DNA from: Amycolatopsis vastitatis
GTDB taxonomy: Bacteria > Actinomycetota > Actinomycetes > Mycobacteriales > Pseudonocardiaceae
DNA: 64,000 nucleotides
Reading direction: 5' to 3'
NCBI RefSeq assembly: GCF_002234595.1
Contig: NZ_NMUL01000021.1
Coordinates: forward strand, 124,001-188,000
Under the pieces are notes generated by a model, which had not been told where the DNA came from, did no database searches, and saw only the letters and a list, made by a program, of their open reading frames with translations. Shown here one piece after another: positions 46,156 to 54,512 of the stretch. The position numbers and the translations under genes are program-made. Position 1 is the first letter of the stretch; each line of letters starts with the position of its first letter.

Positions 46156-47139
46156 TCATCCGCCCAGCGAGGCGAACTCCTCGGCGACGCGCGTCCGCCA
46201 CTGCGCATAGGCGGGAACGGCGCAATCCGCCGACGGGCCTGGTTTCGTGTCCCTGGCCAGTTCCGCCGCGTCGGCCGCGGACATCCCGCAAAGCACTCTC
46301 GAAGCGCTTTCGGTCTCCGGCACGAGGAGGCCGGCGCGCGCCCTGGCTTCGGCGGCGAACGCGCTTCCCTGGGCGAGCTGCGGGCGGTACTCGCCGGCGC
46401 GCTCGGCCAGTTCGGCCAGCTCCCCGGGATCCGCACCACCCGCGTAGGTCGCCGCGAGACCGGCTCCACTGTAGAGATCCGCGCGCCGATCGCCGTCGAA
46501 TCCGCCGATGAGCTCCACCACCCGGGCCGGGTCGGTTCCCCCGACGAACCACAGCGCCCGCCCGATGCCCTGGTCGATCGCCCGGCCCGAATACGCCGCG
46601 CCCGTGCTGCTCACGCGGGGGACCGCAGCGTCGCGCACCTGACGGTGAACGTACCGCGCGGTGTGGAAGTAGGCCTGGTGGAACCCGTAACCGTCGAGAA
46701 CGAGCCAGCGCAGCACCGGATCGCTCGCCGCGGCGAGCACTCGCGCGTGCCGGAACCGCGGGAGCCTCGCCAGCGCCCAGCCGATCCCGACGTAAGCCAT
46801 GTACAGGTGAGGTTCCCCCGGTCCCGCAACGAATCGCGGCGTGTTCCGGCCTCGCGCCGAGAGGCCGTCGCGGATCGCGAACGCCATCGCCGCGCCCTCG
46901 TAGCAGAACCCTCGCATCCGCACCGCGACCTGGTCCAGCGGATCGGGGACGTCCTCGGCTCCGCGCGCCTCGGCCGCGACGGCGAAACCGTGCAGGAACG
47001 ACTCGCCGATGGCCTCCAGCAGCCGAGTGGCCGCGTCGTCCTTGACGTGGAAGCCACGACGCGAAATCCGGGTTTCGGCGACATCCGGGGTCAGCACCCG
47101 GCGCCGGAGGCTCCGCCACGGCGCGGTCATCCGCTTCAC
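46156..47139 (-). CDS. unbL: UnbL (E3), DUF1702-type enediyne protein
   Basis: A protein of 327 residues typical of the DUF1702/UnbL family (CYEGAAMAFAIRDGL, RFVAGPGEPHLYMAYVGIGWALARLP, LVLDGYGFHQAYFHTARYV, RAIDQGIGRALWFVGG). It belongs to the minimal set of five conserved enediyne genes; its function is unknown. The GTG start overlaps the Rieske oxygenase stop (GTGA); an ATG at 47130 is an alternative. Followed by a 135-bp gap with a hairpin. Confidence 0.93.
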   Translation of the reverse strand: MKRMTAPWRSLRRRVLTPDVAETRISRRGFHVKDDAATRLLEAIGESFLHGFAVAAEARGAEDVPDPLDQVAVRMRGFCYEGAAMAFAIRDGLSARGRNTPRFVAGPGEPHLYMAYVGIGWALARLPRFRHARVLAAASDPVLRWLVLDGYGFHQAYFHTARYVHRQVRDAAVPRVSSTGAAYSGRAIDQGIGRALWFVGGTDPARVVELIGGFDGDRRADLYSGAGLAATYAGGADPGELAELAERAGEYRPQLAQGSAFAAEARARAGLLVPETESASRVLCGMSAADAAELARDTKPGPSADCAVPAYAQWRTRVAEEFASLGG

Positions 47140-48131
47140 CGGAGGTACTGGCGCGCGGGATTCGCGCGCGGGTACCGGCGCAGGTAGCCGAAGAACTCCG
47201 CGAGGGCCCGGTCCGCCGGCGTCAGCAGTCCCGGCGTGTAGTGGATCGTCGTCAGGACGGGGGCATCCTCCGCCAGCAGGTTGAGCATGAACATCTGGAC
47301 CTTGGTCAGGAACGCCTCCGCCGCGTCCGGTGGCTCACCGGGCACCCGCTGGGTGCCCCAGCTGAAGAACGACGCCGTCGTCCCCGTCCGCGGCGCCGAC
47401 ATCCCGGTGATCCACCGGAACCACCGGCCGTCGAGTGTGCCGTGCTGCCAGAAGATGTTGCTCCCGTGGATGGACGCCCAGACCTTGTACTCCTCGCCGC
47501 CCGGCATCAGCGCGTGGTAGCGGTACCCCACCGAGAAGTCGGTCCACGACAAGGAATCGTTCGGGTCCTCCACGAACTTTCCCTCGTGCGGCAGGGAGAA
47601 GTGCTGGAGATCGAGGGTCTGCGCGGCGACCACCCACGGGTCGACGGCGAGGCGCTGGTCGAACGCGACCGCGCGGTCCACCGACGGCAACCCCGGCTCC
47701 GGCTGCGCGGTCCCGGGGATCGGGAACAACGGTTCGATCCCGTTGAACGCCCAGACGATCCCGTACTTCTCCACGGCGGGGAAGCGAAACAGGCCTGCCT
47801 CACGGCCCGGGCCCGCCGACCGGCACCGTCCGTCCATTCCGTACTGCCAGCCGTGGAAGGCGCACCGGATCCCTTCGCCGTCGAGGCTCCCCACGGCCAG
47901 GTCGGCGCCGAGGTGGACGCAGTACGCGCTGAGCACCGCGACCTCGCCCGCGGCCGAACGCACCGCGACCACCCGGCCGTCGAGGAGTTCGGCACCCACG
48001 ATTCCGCCCGAGGGCGGCAGGTCGGCGCTCAGGCAGACCGGGAACCAGGTCTGGGTGAAGAGCCCGTCCTGCCCCTCGGCCGGGATCGGCGCCGCGCGCG
48101 GGCGCGGCCGGACGGAATCGATGATCGGCAT
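47136..48131 (-). CDS. Rieske non-heme iron oxygenase, first gene of the PKSE operon
   Basis: A protein of 331 residues. The Rieske centre is C-x-H (YCVHLGADL) and C-x2-H (RCAFHGWQY). The mononuclear-iron motif is LDLQHFSLPHEG. The architecture matches single-component oxygenase subunits like chlorophyllide or steroid oxygenases, which need an external reductase. Coupling to unbL (GTGA) ties it to polyketide formation, where it may oxidise the nascent polyene or core. Its paralogue lies at 50.2-51.2 kb on the other strand. Confidence 0.88.
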   Translation of the reverse strand: MPIIDSVRPRPRAAPIPAEGQDGLFTQTWFPVCLSADLPPSGGIVGAELLDGRVVAVRSAAGEVAVLSAYCVHLGADLAVGSLDGEGIRCAFHGWQYGMDGRCRSAGPGREAGLFRFPAVEKYGIVWAFNGIEPLFPIPGTAQPEPGLPSVDRAVAFDQRLAVDPWVVAAQTLDLQHFSLPHEGKFVEDPNDSLSWTDFSVGYRYHALMPGGEEYKVWASIHGSNIFWQHGTLDGRWFRWITGMSAPRTGTTASFFSWGTQRVPGEPPDAAEAFLTKVQMFMLNLLAEDAPVLTTIHYTPGLLTPADRALAEFFGYLRRYPRANPARQYLR

Positions 48132-48310
48132 GCGTGGACCGTCCTCCCCAGTGGCGACGAACGGACGGGAGCCGGCCCCAGTGTCGACGGCTCGTCGTGG
48201 CTCGTCAAGGCCTGCTGTTTCGACAATCTCGGAGAACCCTTGCCCGCTCCGCTGTGGTCAGATGGCTGTGATTCGACGACCGCCATCGACGCGGATTCGG
48301 GGGGATTCGG

Positions 48311-48754
48311 ATGACATCCGACGCGAACCGGCCGGCCGCCAACAAGGCCGTTGTGCAGCGGCTGGTCGATGCCTGGAACGTCCGGGACGTGTCGGCGATG
48401 ATGCGCTACTGGGCCCCGGAAATGGTGCACCACGGGCGGGACGGCACACTGCCTGCCGCGGATGTCGGTGCCGAGATGCAGCGATTCATCACCGCCTTTC
48501 CCGACATCCACATCGAAATCGAGGAAATCATCGCCGAGCGCGATCTCGTCAGCACGCGGCTCACCGTTTCGGCGACCCATTCCGGCCCGTACCTGAATAT
48601 CGGGCCGACCGGGCGCGCGGTGCGGTGCGCGCTGATGGGCCAGCTGCGGCTGGCCGACGGCAAAGTCGTCGAGCACTGGGGGGTCGCCGACACGATCTCC
48701 CTGCTCGAGCAGATCGGGCTGGTCGACCGGACCCTGCTCGACGCCACGGCGTGA
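48311..48754 (+). CDS. Single SnoaL-like protein
   Basis: A protein of 147 residues, a single NTF2-fold SnoaL-like domain (NKAVVQRLVDAWNVRDVSAMMRYWAPEMVHHG ... LMGQLRLADGKVVEHWGVADTISLLEQIG). ATG selected because the SnoaL helix begins near residue 10. It starts the plus-strand tailoring unit, divergent from the PKSE operon across 179 bp. It could be a cyclase or binding protein. Confidence 0.85.
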   Translation: MTSDANRPAANKAVVQRLVDAWNVRDVSAMMRYWAPEMVHHGRDGTLPAADVGAEMQRFITAFPDIHIEIEEIIAERDLVSTRLTVSATHSGPYLNIGPTGRAVRCALMGQLRLADGKVVEHWGVADTISLLEQIGLVDRTLLDATA

Positions 48755-48768
48755 CCACGGGAGGCGAC

Positions 48769-49260
48769 ATGGACGACTTGGCCCGGACGAAGGCCGAGCG
48801 CGAGGAGATCGTACGGCGCTTCCGCGGCGCCGTCCTGTTCTCGAAGGATTTCGCGGTGATCCAGGACGTCCTGGCCCCCGAATTCGTCGACCACTTCGCC
48901 CCGCCGTGGGACCCGCCGGGACGGGACGGCGTCGCGCACCGGTTCGGCCAAGCGGCGAACGCGCTGACGACGACCAAGGTCGAGGTGCTGGTTTCGGTCT
49001 GCGAAGGCGACTTCCTGGCCCAGGCGATCGAGCTGCACTTTTCGCACACCGGCGAGTTCATGGGCATCCCCGCGACCGGCAAGAAGTTCGCCGTCGGCGG
49101 CTCCAACACCTTCCGCTTCGACGGGAACCGGATCGTCGAGCACTGGGGGGTGTTCGACGTCGCGAAGATCCCCGACCTCCTCCGGGAAGCGCAGGGCGCC
49201 GCCGGTGGGTGGGCGTCGATGTGGCCCGACCCGGCGCCGTCCGGCACCACGAGGTCCTGA
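48769..49260 (+). CDS. Second single SnoaL-like protein
   Basis: A protein of 163 residues, related but not identical to its neighbour (RRFRGAVLFSKDFAVIQDVLAPEFVDHFAP ... GIPATGKKFAVGGSNTFRFDGNRIVEHWGVFD). ATG after GGGAGG, 14 bp downstream of the first SnoaL stop; an upstream GTG overlaps that stop. As a pair the two may form a heterodimer. Ligand unknown. Confidence 0.84.
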   Translation: MDDLARTKAEREEIVRRFRGAVLFSKDFAVIQDVLAPEFVDHFAPPWDPPGRDGVAHRFGQAANALTTTKVEVLVSVCEGDFLAQAIELHFSHTGEFMGIPATGKKFAVGGSNTFRFDGNRIVEHWGVFDVAKIPDLLREAQGAAGGWASMWPDPAPSGTTRS

Positions 49261-49307
49261 TCCTCCGCCGCGGCCGGAGACGGCCTGCCAAGACGTTGGG
49301 AGCGCTG

Positions 49308-50177
49308 GTGAAGACGCGGGAGGCCACGGGCACGTCCGAGGACGCCCACCTGTGGGCGGTCGGGCAGGCACTGCGGCGGATCAAGGCCGACCTCGGCGGT
49401 ACGCATTCACTCGACGAGCTCGCGCGCGTCGCGTGTCTCAGCCCGTTCCACTTCCACCGGGTGTTCCGCCAGATCACGTCGGCCACCCCGGCGCGGTTCC
49501 TCGCGGCCCTGCGGATCGCCGAGGCCAAGCGGCTGCTGCTGGGGACGAAGGCGAACGTGACCACGATCTGCATGGACGTCGGTTACTCCAGCCACGGCAC
49601 CTTCACCACCCAGTTCACCCGGCTGGTCGGCACCTCGCCCCGGCACTTCCGGCGGCTCGCCCGCGATCTCGCGACCCTGCCGCTCGAGGAGGTGCTGACC
49701 GGGTCCGTCCCGGCCGGGCCCCGGCGGGGGCCGCCGCTGCGGATCCGGCTCAGCGGCCTGCCTGCCGGGCACCTGGCCCTCGTCGGGTTGTTCGAGTCGG
49801 GCATCCCCCAGGGGTGGCCCGCGGCCTGCACCCTCGTGCGCGGCACGGCCGAGGCGGATCTCCGGATCGCCGTGGACGGCAGCTACATGGCGCTCGTGAT
49901 GAGCCTGCCCGCCGACGCCGCTGTCGAAGCCGCGCTGACCGAAGTACGGCCAGACCAGTGCCGGGTCGGCTCTTGGGGGCCGATCCGCGTTCAGCGCGGC
50001 CGTCCGGCCGAGACCGACGTCGAGATCGTCCTCCGGCCACGCCGGGTCAGCGACCCGCCGATCCTGTCGGTCTCCCCGCTGCTCGCCGCCAGCCGCCGGC
50101 CGAACGGGACGATCCCGAAGATGCGCGAACCCGAGCCGCGACCGGCCGGGACCGACCGATGGGGAGGCGCCCGATGA
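49308..50177 (+). CDS. AraC-family regulator, paralogue of the one at 35.7 kb
   Basis: A protein of 289 residues. N-terminal double helix-turn-helix (HSLDELARVACLSPFHFHRVFRQITSATPARFLAALRIAEAKRLL; VTTICMDVGYSSHGTFTTQFTRLVGTSPRHFRR) is followed by the same C-terminal domain (ALVGLFESGIPQGWPAACTLVRG). GTG start after GGGAG. The stop overlaps the ATG of Rieske 2 (ATGA), so it is embedded in the tailoring operon and probably activates it. Confidence 0.87.
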   Translation: MKTREATGTSEDAHLWAVGQALRRIKADLGGTHSLDELARVACLSPFHFHRVFRQITSATPARFLAALRIAEAKRLLLGTKANVTTICMDVGYSSHGTFTTQFTRLVGTSPRHFRRLARDLATLPLEEVLTGSVPAGPRRGPPLRIRLSGLPAGHLALVGLFESGIPQGWPAACTLVRGTAEADLRIAVDGSYMALVMSLPADAAVEAALTEVRPDQCRVGSWGPIRVQRGRPAETDVEIVLRPRRVSDPPILSVSPLLAASRRPNGTIPKMREPEPRPAGTDRWGGAR

Positions 50178-51166
50178 CGAACTCCGCCCCGCAGCGGCGC
50201 CCGTTGGGAAAGCACCTGCCGCACGAAGGCGACGACGGGCTCTACACCCAGAGCTGGTACCCGATCTGCATGGCCGAGGACCTGCCACCCGGCACCGTGG
50301 TCGGCGCCGAGTTCCTGGGCGGCCGTGTCGTGGCCTTCCGGGACGGGGAAGGCCGGGCCGCGGTGGTCAGTGCCTACTGCCTCCACCTGGGCGCGGACCT
50401 CACCGTCGGCTCCGTGACCGGTGGCAGGCTGCGCTGCGCGTTCCACGGCTGGACCTATGACGCCGAAGGGCTGTGCCGCCGGACGGGCAGCGGCGACCCC
50501 GTCCCGGAGGGTGCCCGGCTGTTCCGGTTCCCGACGACCGAGGCCTTCGGGGTCGTCTGGGCCTTCAACGGTACCGAGCCGTTCTTCGAGATCCCGCGGC
50601 TGCCTTGCCCCGAAACCGAAATCCGGGCGGCCCGCGGCCGGTTCGGCCACCTGGCGATGGAACCGTGGATGGTCTCGGCGCACACCTTGGACCTGCAGCA
50701 CCTGACGCTCCCCCACGGCTTCGACCTCGCCGTGCCGCCCGACGACACCGTGCGCCGCACCGCCCACTCCCACGGCTACGACCTGATCGGTTCGATGCCG
50801 AACGGCAACGCCTACGACGTGCGCATCGACATCCACGGGCCGAACCTGTTCCTCCAGACCGGGCTCCTCGACGGCCGGTGGTACTTCTGGATGACGTCGC
50901 CGAGCCTGCCGGCGCCGGGCCGGACCGACTCGTTCTTCGTCTACGGGGTCCGCAAGGGCGACGACGAGTCCGAGGAGGCCGCGCAGGAGGCCCTCCAGCG
51001 TGTTTTCGCCGCCCAGATGGAGTTCTACTCCGACGACTCCGACATCTTCGACACCATCCACTTCCAGCCGGGGCTGCTGACCGACCGCGACGGCAACCTC
51101 GCCGTGTTCCTCGACTACCTGCGGACCTACCCGCGCGCGAACCCGGCGCGCGAGTTCCTGACCTGA
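50174..51166 (+). CDS. Rieske non-heme iron oxygenase, paralogue 2
   Basis: A protein of 330 residues. Rieske ligands are in YCLHLGADL and RCAFHGWTY; the iron site is in LDLQHLTLPHGF. It is colinear with the oxygenase at 47.1-48.1 kb over the whole length (the C-terminal YLRTYPRANPAREFL matches YLRRYPRANPARQYL). Substrate specificity is likely related but the two differ in the mid region. Requires external electron partners, none of which is encoded here. Confidence 0.88.
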   Translation: MTNSAPQRRPLGKHLPHEGDDGLYTQSWYPICMAEDLPPGTVVGAEFLGGRVVAFRDGEGRAAVVSAYCLHLGADLTVGSVTGGRLRCAFHGWTYDAEGLCRRTGSGDPVPEGARLFRFPTTEAFGVVWAFNGTEPFFEIPRLPCPETEIRAARGRFGHLAMEPWMVSAHTLDLQHLTLPHGFDLAVPPDDTVRRTAHSHGYDLIGSMPNGNAYDVRIDIHGPNLFLQTGLLDGRWYFWMTSPSLPAPGRTDSFFVYGVRKGDDESEEAAQEALQRVFAAQMEFYSDDSDIFDTIHFQPGLLTDRDGNLAVFLDYLRTYPRANPAREFLT

Positions 51167-51195
51167 TCACCGGCCGCCGGAACGGAGACCGTCTC

Positions 51196-52251
51196 GTGCC
51201 CGACACACCGGACATCCAGCGTGAGAGCGCTTTCGTCAGAATGGTGGAACTCACCGACACGGTGGCGCCGTGGGCCATCCGCACCGCGGCGACCCTCGGC
51301 CTGGCCGATCTCGTCGCTCCCGGTGGCACCTCGCTCGAAGGCCTGCTCAAGGGACTCGGCGAGGCAGGCGAACAGGTCGACAGCGACGCGCTGCGCCGGC
51401 TGATGCACTACCTCGTGACGATCGGGATCTTCACCATCGACGCGGGCCCGGGCACGTTCCGGAGGACACCGCTGGCCGAGCTCATGGTCTCGGACAACCC
51501 CGTCGGCATGCGCGAGTGGTGGCTGATGAACAACGCGATGGCCAAGCTCGACCAGGCGACCGTGCTGATGATCGACGCGGTCCGGACCGGCGAACCTGCG
51601 TACGAGAAGCTGTTCGGGCGGGACGTCTGGACCGACCTGGCGCAGGACCCGAACCTGTCGGCGTCGTTCGAGAAGGCGATGGCGCACAAGACACGCATCT
51701 CCCTCGCGAGCATCGTCGAGGCGTTCCCGTGGCCGTCGGCCCGGAACCTGGTCGACGTCGGTGGCGGGCACGGGCTGCTGCTGGAAGCCGTGCTGCGGGA
51801 GGCGCCGGAAGCGGTCGGCACCGTTTTCGACACCGCGGCGGGGATCGCGACCGCGCGGGCCCACCTGGCGAAGTCCGACGTGGCGGACCGGGCCCGGTTC
51901 GCCGAGGGAACGTTCTTCGGGCGCTGGCCCGAGGGTGCCGACACCTATGTCGTCATGAACGTCCTGCACAACTGGCCCGACGACGACGTCGTGCGCATTC
52001 TCGGCCGGGGTTCCGAGGTACTCGGGCCGGACAGCAGGATCCTCGTCGTCGAAACCGTCGTCGGTGGCGACGGTGACCAGGCCAGCCTGGCCCGGCTGGA
52101 CCTGATGATGCTGATCTTCTCCGGTGGCAAGGAGCGCAGCTTCGCCGAGTACAGCGAACTCGCCGGACGAGCCGGACTGACCATTGTGGACACGCATCCG
52201 ACGTCGTTCGGGCTCGCGCTGCTCGAGCTGCGCCGAAAGGAAGTCCGATGA
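51196..52251 (+). CDS. SAM-dependent O-methyltransferase (plant/TcmN-type)
   Basis: A protein of 351 residues with an N-terminal dimerisation helical domain (AIRTAATLGLADLVAPGGTSLEGLLKGLGEAGEQV) and a C-terminal methyltransferase fold. Motif I is VDVGGGHGLLLEAVLREAP. The catalytic His is in NVLHNWPDDDV, followed by the acidic region LARLDLMMLIFSGGKERS. GTG start after GGAGA. The stop overlaps the P450 ATG (ATGA). It is expected to methylate a phenolic or other hydroxyl of the polyketide. Confidence 0.87.
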   Translation: MPDTPDIQRESAFVRMVELTDTVAPWAIRTAATLGLADLVAPGGTSLEGLLKGLGEAGEQVDSDALRRLMHYLVTIGIFTIDAGPGTFRRTPLAELMVSDNPVGMREWWLMNNAMAKLDQATVLMIDAVRTGEPAYEKLFGRDVWTDLAQDPNLSASFEKAMAHKTRISLASIVEAFPWPSARNLVDVGGGHGLLLEAVLREAPEAVGTVFDTAAGIATARAHLAKSDVADRARFAEGTFFGRWPEGADTYVVMNVLHNWPDDDVVRILGRGSEVLGPDSRILVVETVVGGDGDQASLARLDLMMLIFSGGKERSFAEYSELAGRAGLTIVDTHPTSFGLALLELRRKEVR

Positions 52252-53447
52252 CCGGGCGGGCACCGCACCCCTTCCCCTTCGGCCCCACCGTCGCGCTCGA
52301 ACTCGACGGCCATTACCGGAAGCTGCAGGAATCCGAGCGGGTGGCGCGGATCCGCATGCCGTTCGGCGGGGACGCCTGGCTCGTCACCGGCTACGAGGAC
52401 ACCAAGTTCGTCCTGTCCGACGCGCGGTTCAGCCGCGCGGCCACCCTGACCATGGACCTGCCCCGGCAGCAGCCCGAGATCGTGCGGGACCCCAGCATGA
52501 TCATGAGCATGGACCCGCCCCGGCACAGCCGGTTGCGCCTGCTCGCCGGTCCCGCGTTCAGCGTCCGCAGCGTGGACCGGCTCCGGCCGTGGATCGCCGA
52601 ACAGGTGGAAGGCCTCCTCGACACCCTGGCGGCCGAGGGTCCGCCGGCGGACCTCATGGCCGGACTCGCGCTCCCCCTGCCGGTGGCGGTCATCTGCGAA
52701 ATCCTCGGCGTGCCGTTCGCCGATCGCGATCAGTTCCGCGTGTGGTCCGACATCGTGATGGCGGTCACCGCGTTCCCGCCCGAGGAGGTTTTCGCGGCTT
52801 TCCGGAGCCTCACCGAGTACCTGCACCGGCTGGCCGAGCTCAAGCGACGGGAACCGGCCGACGACCTGTTCAGCACGCTGGTCCGGGCCACCGACGCCGA
52901 GGGAAAGCTCACCGAGCAGGAGCTGGTCACGTTCGGGATCACGCTGCTCGTGGTCGGCCACGAAACGACCGTCAACGAGCTCGCCGACATGGTGTTCGTG
53001 CTGCTGCGCGACGGTGTTTACGCCGAGCTGAACCGGGGCGCGGGACCTCCGCTGCCCCGGGTGCTGGACGAACTGCTGCGGTTCATCCCGCTCGAAAGCC
53101 CCGGCGGCTTCGCCCGAGTCGCCACGGAGGACGTCGAAGTCGGCGGCGTCCTCATCCGCCGCGGGGAAGCCGTGTACACGCAGCTGTCGGCCGCGAACCG
53201 GGACCCCGAGGTCTTCCCGGACGGCGACGCGCTCGATCTCGAGATCGCCCGGGAGCAGCACCTGACGTTCGGCTACGGTCCGCACCGGTGCATGGGCGCG
53301 CTGCTGGCGAAGGCCGAACTCGAGCTGGCCATAGCGGCCCTGCTCCGGCGGTTCCCCGGTCTCGAACTGGCCGTCGCGCCGGAGGAGGTCACCTGGAAGG
53401 TCGCGCGCCTGGTGCGCGGCCCGGAAACCCTCCCCGTCACGTGGTGA
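52248..53447 (+). CDS. Cytochrome P450
   Basis: A protein of 399 residues. The heme loop is FGYGPHRCMGALLAKAEL, the ExxR region DELLRFIP, and the I-helix LLVVGHETTVNEL carries the normal Glu-Thr pair. Typical bacterial class I size. ATGA-coupled to the O-methyltransferase, suggesting sequential hydroxylation and methylation. No ferredoxin partner is present. Confidence 0.9.
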   Translation: MTGRAPHPFPFGPTVALELDGHYRKLQESERVARIRMPFGGDAWLVTGYEDTKFVLSDARFSRAATLTMDLPRQQPEIVRDPSMIMSMDPPRHSRLRLLAGPAFSVRSVDRLRPWIAEQVEGLLDTLAAEGPPADLMAGLALPLPVAVICEILGVPFADRDQFRVWSDIVMAVTAFPPEEVFAAFRSLTEYLHRLAELKRREPADDLFSTLVRATDAEGKLTEQELVTFGITLLVVGHETTVNELADMVFVLLRDGVYAELNRGAGPPLPRVLDELLRFIPLESPGGFARVATEDVEVGGVLIRRGEAVYTQLSAANRDPEVFPDGDALDLEIAREQHLTFGYGPHRCMGALLAKAELELAIAALLRRFPGLELAVAPEEVTWKVARLVRGPETLPVTW

Positions 53448-53497
53448 TCCGCGCCGTCACGCACGGCCGGGGGTCCCCCGTTCGGGCATCCACCGGA

Positions 53498-53527
53498 TTG
53501 ACACGTAGGACACTCCCTACTGATAAT
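53498..53527 (+). promoter_or_regulatory. Promoter with ArsR operator in its spacer (autoregulation)
   Basis: -35 TTGACA, an 18-bp spacer with GTAGG-N6-CCTAC (53505-53520), -10 GATAAT. The spacing and half-sites are the same as in the VOC promoter at 18.6 kb. The ArsR encoded at 53586 is the obvious candidate binder. Confidence 0.7.
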
Positions 53528-53585
53528 CTAGCAGGACCGGCGGGCAGCTGTCCGCCGCGACTGGTGCTGGTAGGGGCTGAAGAAG

Positions 53586-53948
53586 ATGGCGCGGAGCTCG
53601 AGAAGCACGTCGACCGCGGGCGACGACTCGTCGCTCGACGCCGTCTTCCCCGCGCTGGCGAACCCGGCCCGCCGCCGGTTGCTGCAGCTGCTCCTCCAGG
53701 GGCCGCAGTCGGTCAACAGCCTCGCCGAGCATTTCGACATGGCCCGCCCGAGCGTGTCCGAGCACCTCAAGGTTCTGCTCGTTTCCGGGTTGGTGACCAC
53801 GCGCAAGGTCGGCCGCGAACGGCTCTATTCGCTCGACCAGGCGCCGATGCGGGAACTCTCCGAGTGGCTGCACCCGTACGAGGCCTACTGGAAGGAGCGC
53901 ATGCAGCTCCTGCGCGCCGCGGTGGAGGAAGAAGAGGGCCAGGACTAG
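53586..53948 (+). CDS. ArsR-family winged-helix repressor
   Basis: A protein of 120 residues. The HTH is VNSLAEHFDMARPSVSEHLKVLLVSGLV and the wing is TRKVGRERLYSLDQ. It has no Cys metal motif. A Ser-rich N-terminal tail precedes the domain. It overlaps the convergent SRPBCC gene by 4 bp at the shared CTAG. Candidate ligands are small hydrophobic molecules, perhaps the cluster product or a precursor. Confidence 0.88.
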   Translation: MARSSRSTSTAGDDSSLDAVFPALANPARRRLLQLLLQGPQSVNSLAEHFDMARPSVSEHLKVLLVSGLVTTRKVGRERLYSLDQAPMRELSEWLHPYEAYWKERMQLLRAAVEEEEGQD

Positions 53949-54409
53949 GCCGCGCCCTCCGGCGACGCGGCCGGGTCGGCCAGCACCGCCGCCAGCCGGC
54001 TGAACAGCCACGAACGCCAGCCACCACCCATGATCCGGCGGGCCCGCTGCTGCAGTTCGTTGTCCGGGTCGAAGCCCTCGTGGTCCAGGAAGATCCGCGT
54101 GCCGCGGCCCTCGGCTTCCAGGCGCCAGGTGGCGGTGCAGCGCGCGCCGCTCGGGCCGTGGTCCTCCCAGCTGATCCGCAACATCTGCCCGGGCTCGATC
54201 GCCAGCACCTGGCAATGGATCGTGCCGCCGAACTTCGTGGCCGGAACGGCTTGCGCGGCAATCGTGAAGCGGTGCCCGACTTTCGGCTGGAAATCCTGCG
54301 GCATCAGCCATTTCGCCAGCAACCGCGGTTCGACGAATACCCGCCACACGCGGTCGGGAGGATAGGGCAGGAACTCGTCGAGCCGGATCGCCCGGACGTC
54401 GTCGGCCAT
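53945..54409 (-). CDS. SRPBCC (AHSA1/CalC-like) protein
   Basis: A protein of 154 residues forming one START-like domain (DEFLPYPPDRVWRVFVEPRLLAKWLMPQDFQPKVGHRF ... GTRIFLDHEGFDPDNELQQRARRIMGGGWRSWLFSRLAAVLA). It resembles the AHSA1-CalC families, which include the calicheamicin self-sacrifice protein. ArsR adjacency is standard for this group. It is divergent from the F420/LLM-type gene. Candidate self-resistance protein. Confidence 0.85.
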   Translation of the reverse strand: MADDVRAIRLDEFLPYPPDRVWRVFVEPRLLAKWLMPQDFQPKVGHRFTIAAQAVPATKFGGTIHCQVLAIEPGQMLRISWEDHGPSGARCTATWRLEAEGRGTRIFLDHEGFDPDNELQQRARRIMGGGWRSWLFSRLAAVLADPAASPEGAA

Positions 54410-54512
54410 GCTCGCCCGCCCTTTTCCTCGACCGCAATCGATCCTCCGCACTTTACCGCCGGGTCGGCACTGGCGCACGGACCCACCAGCCTCGCGGAGA
54501 AGGGAGACTCCG

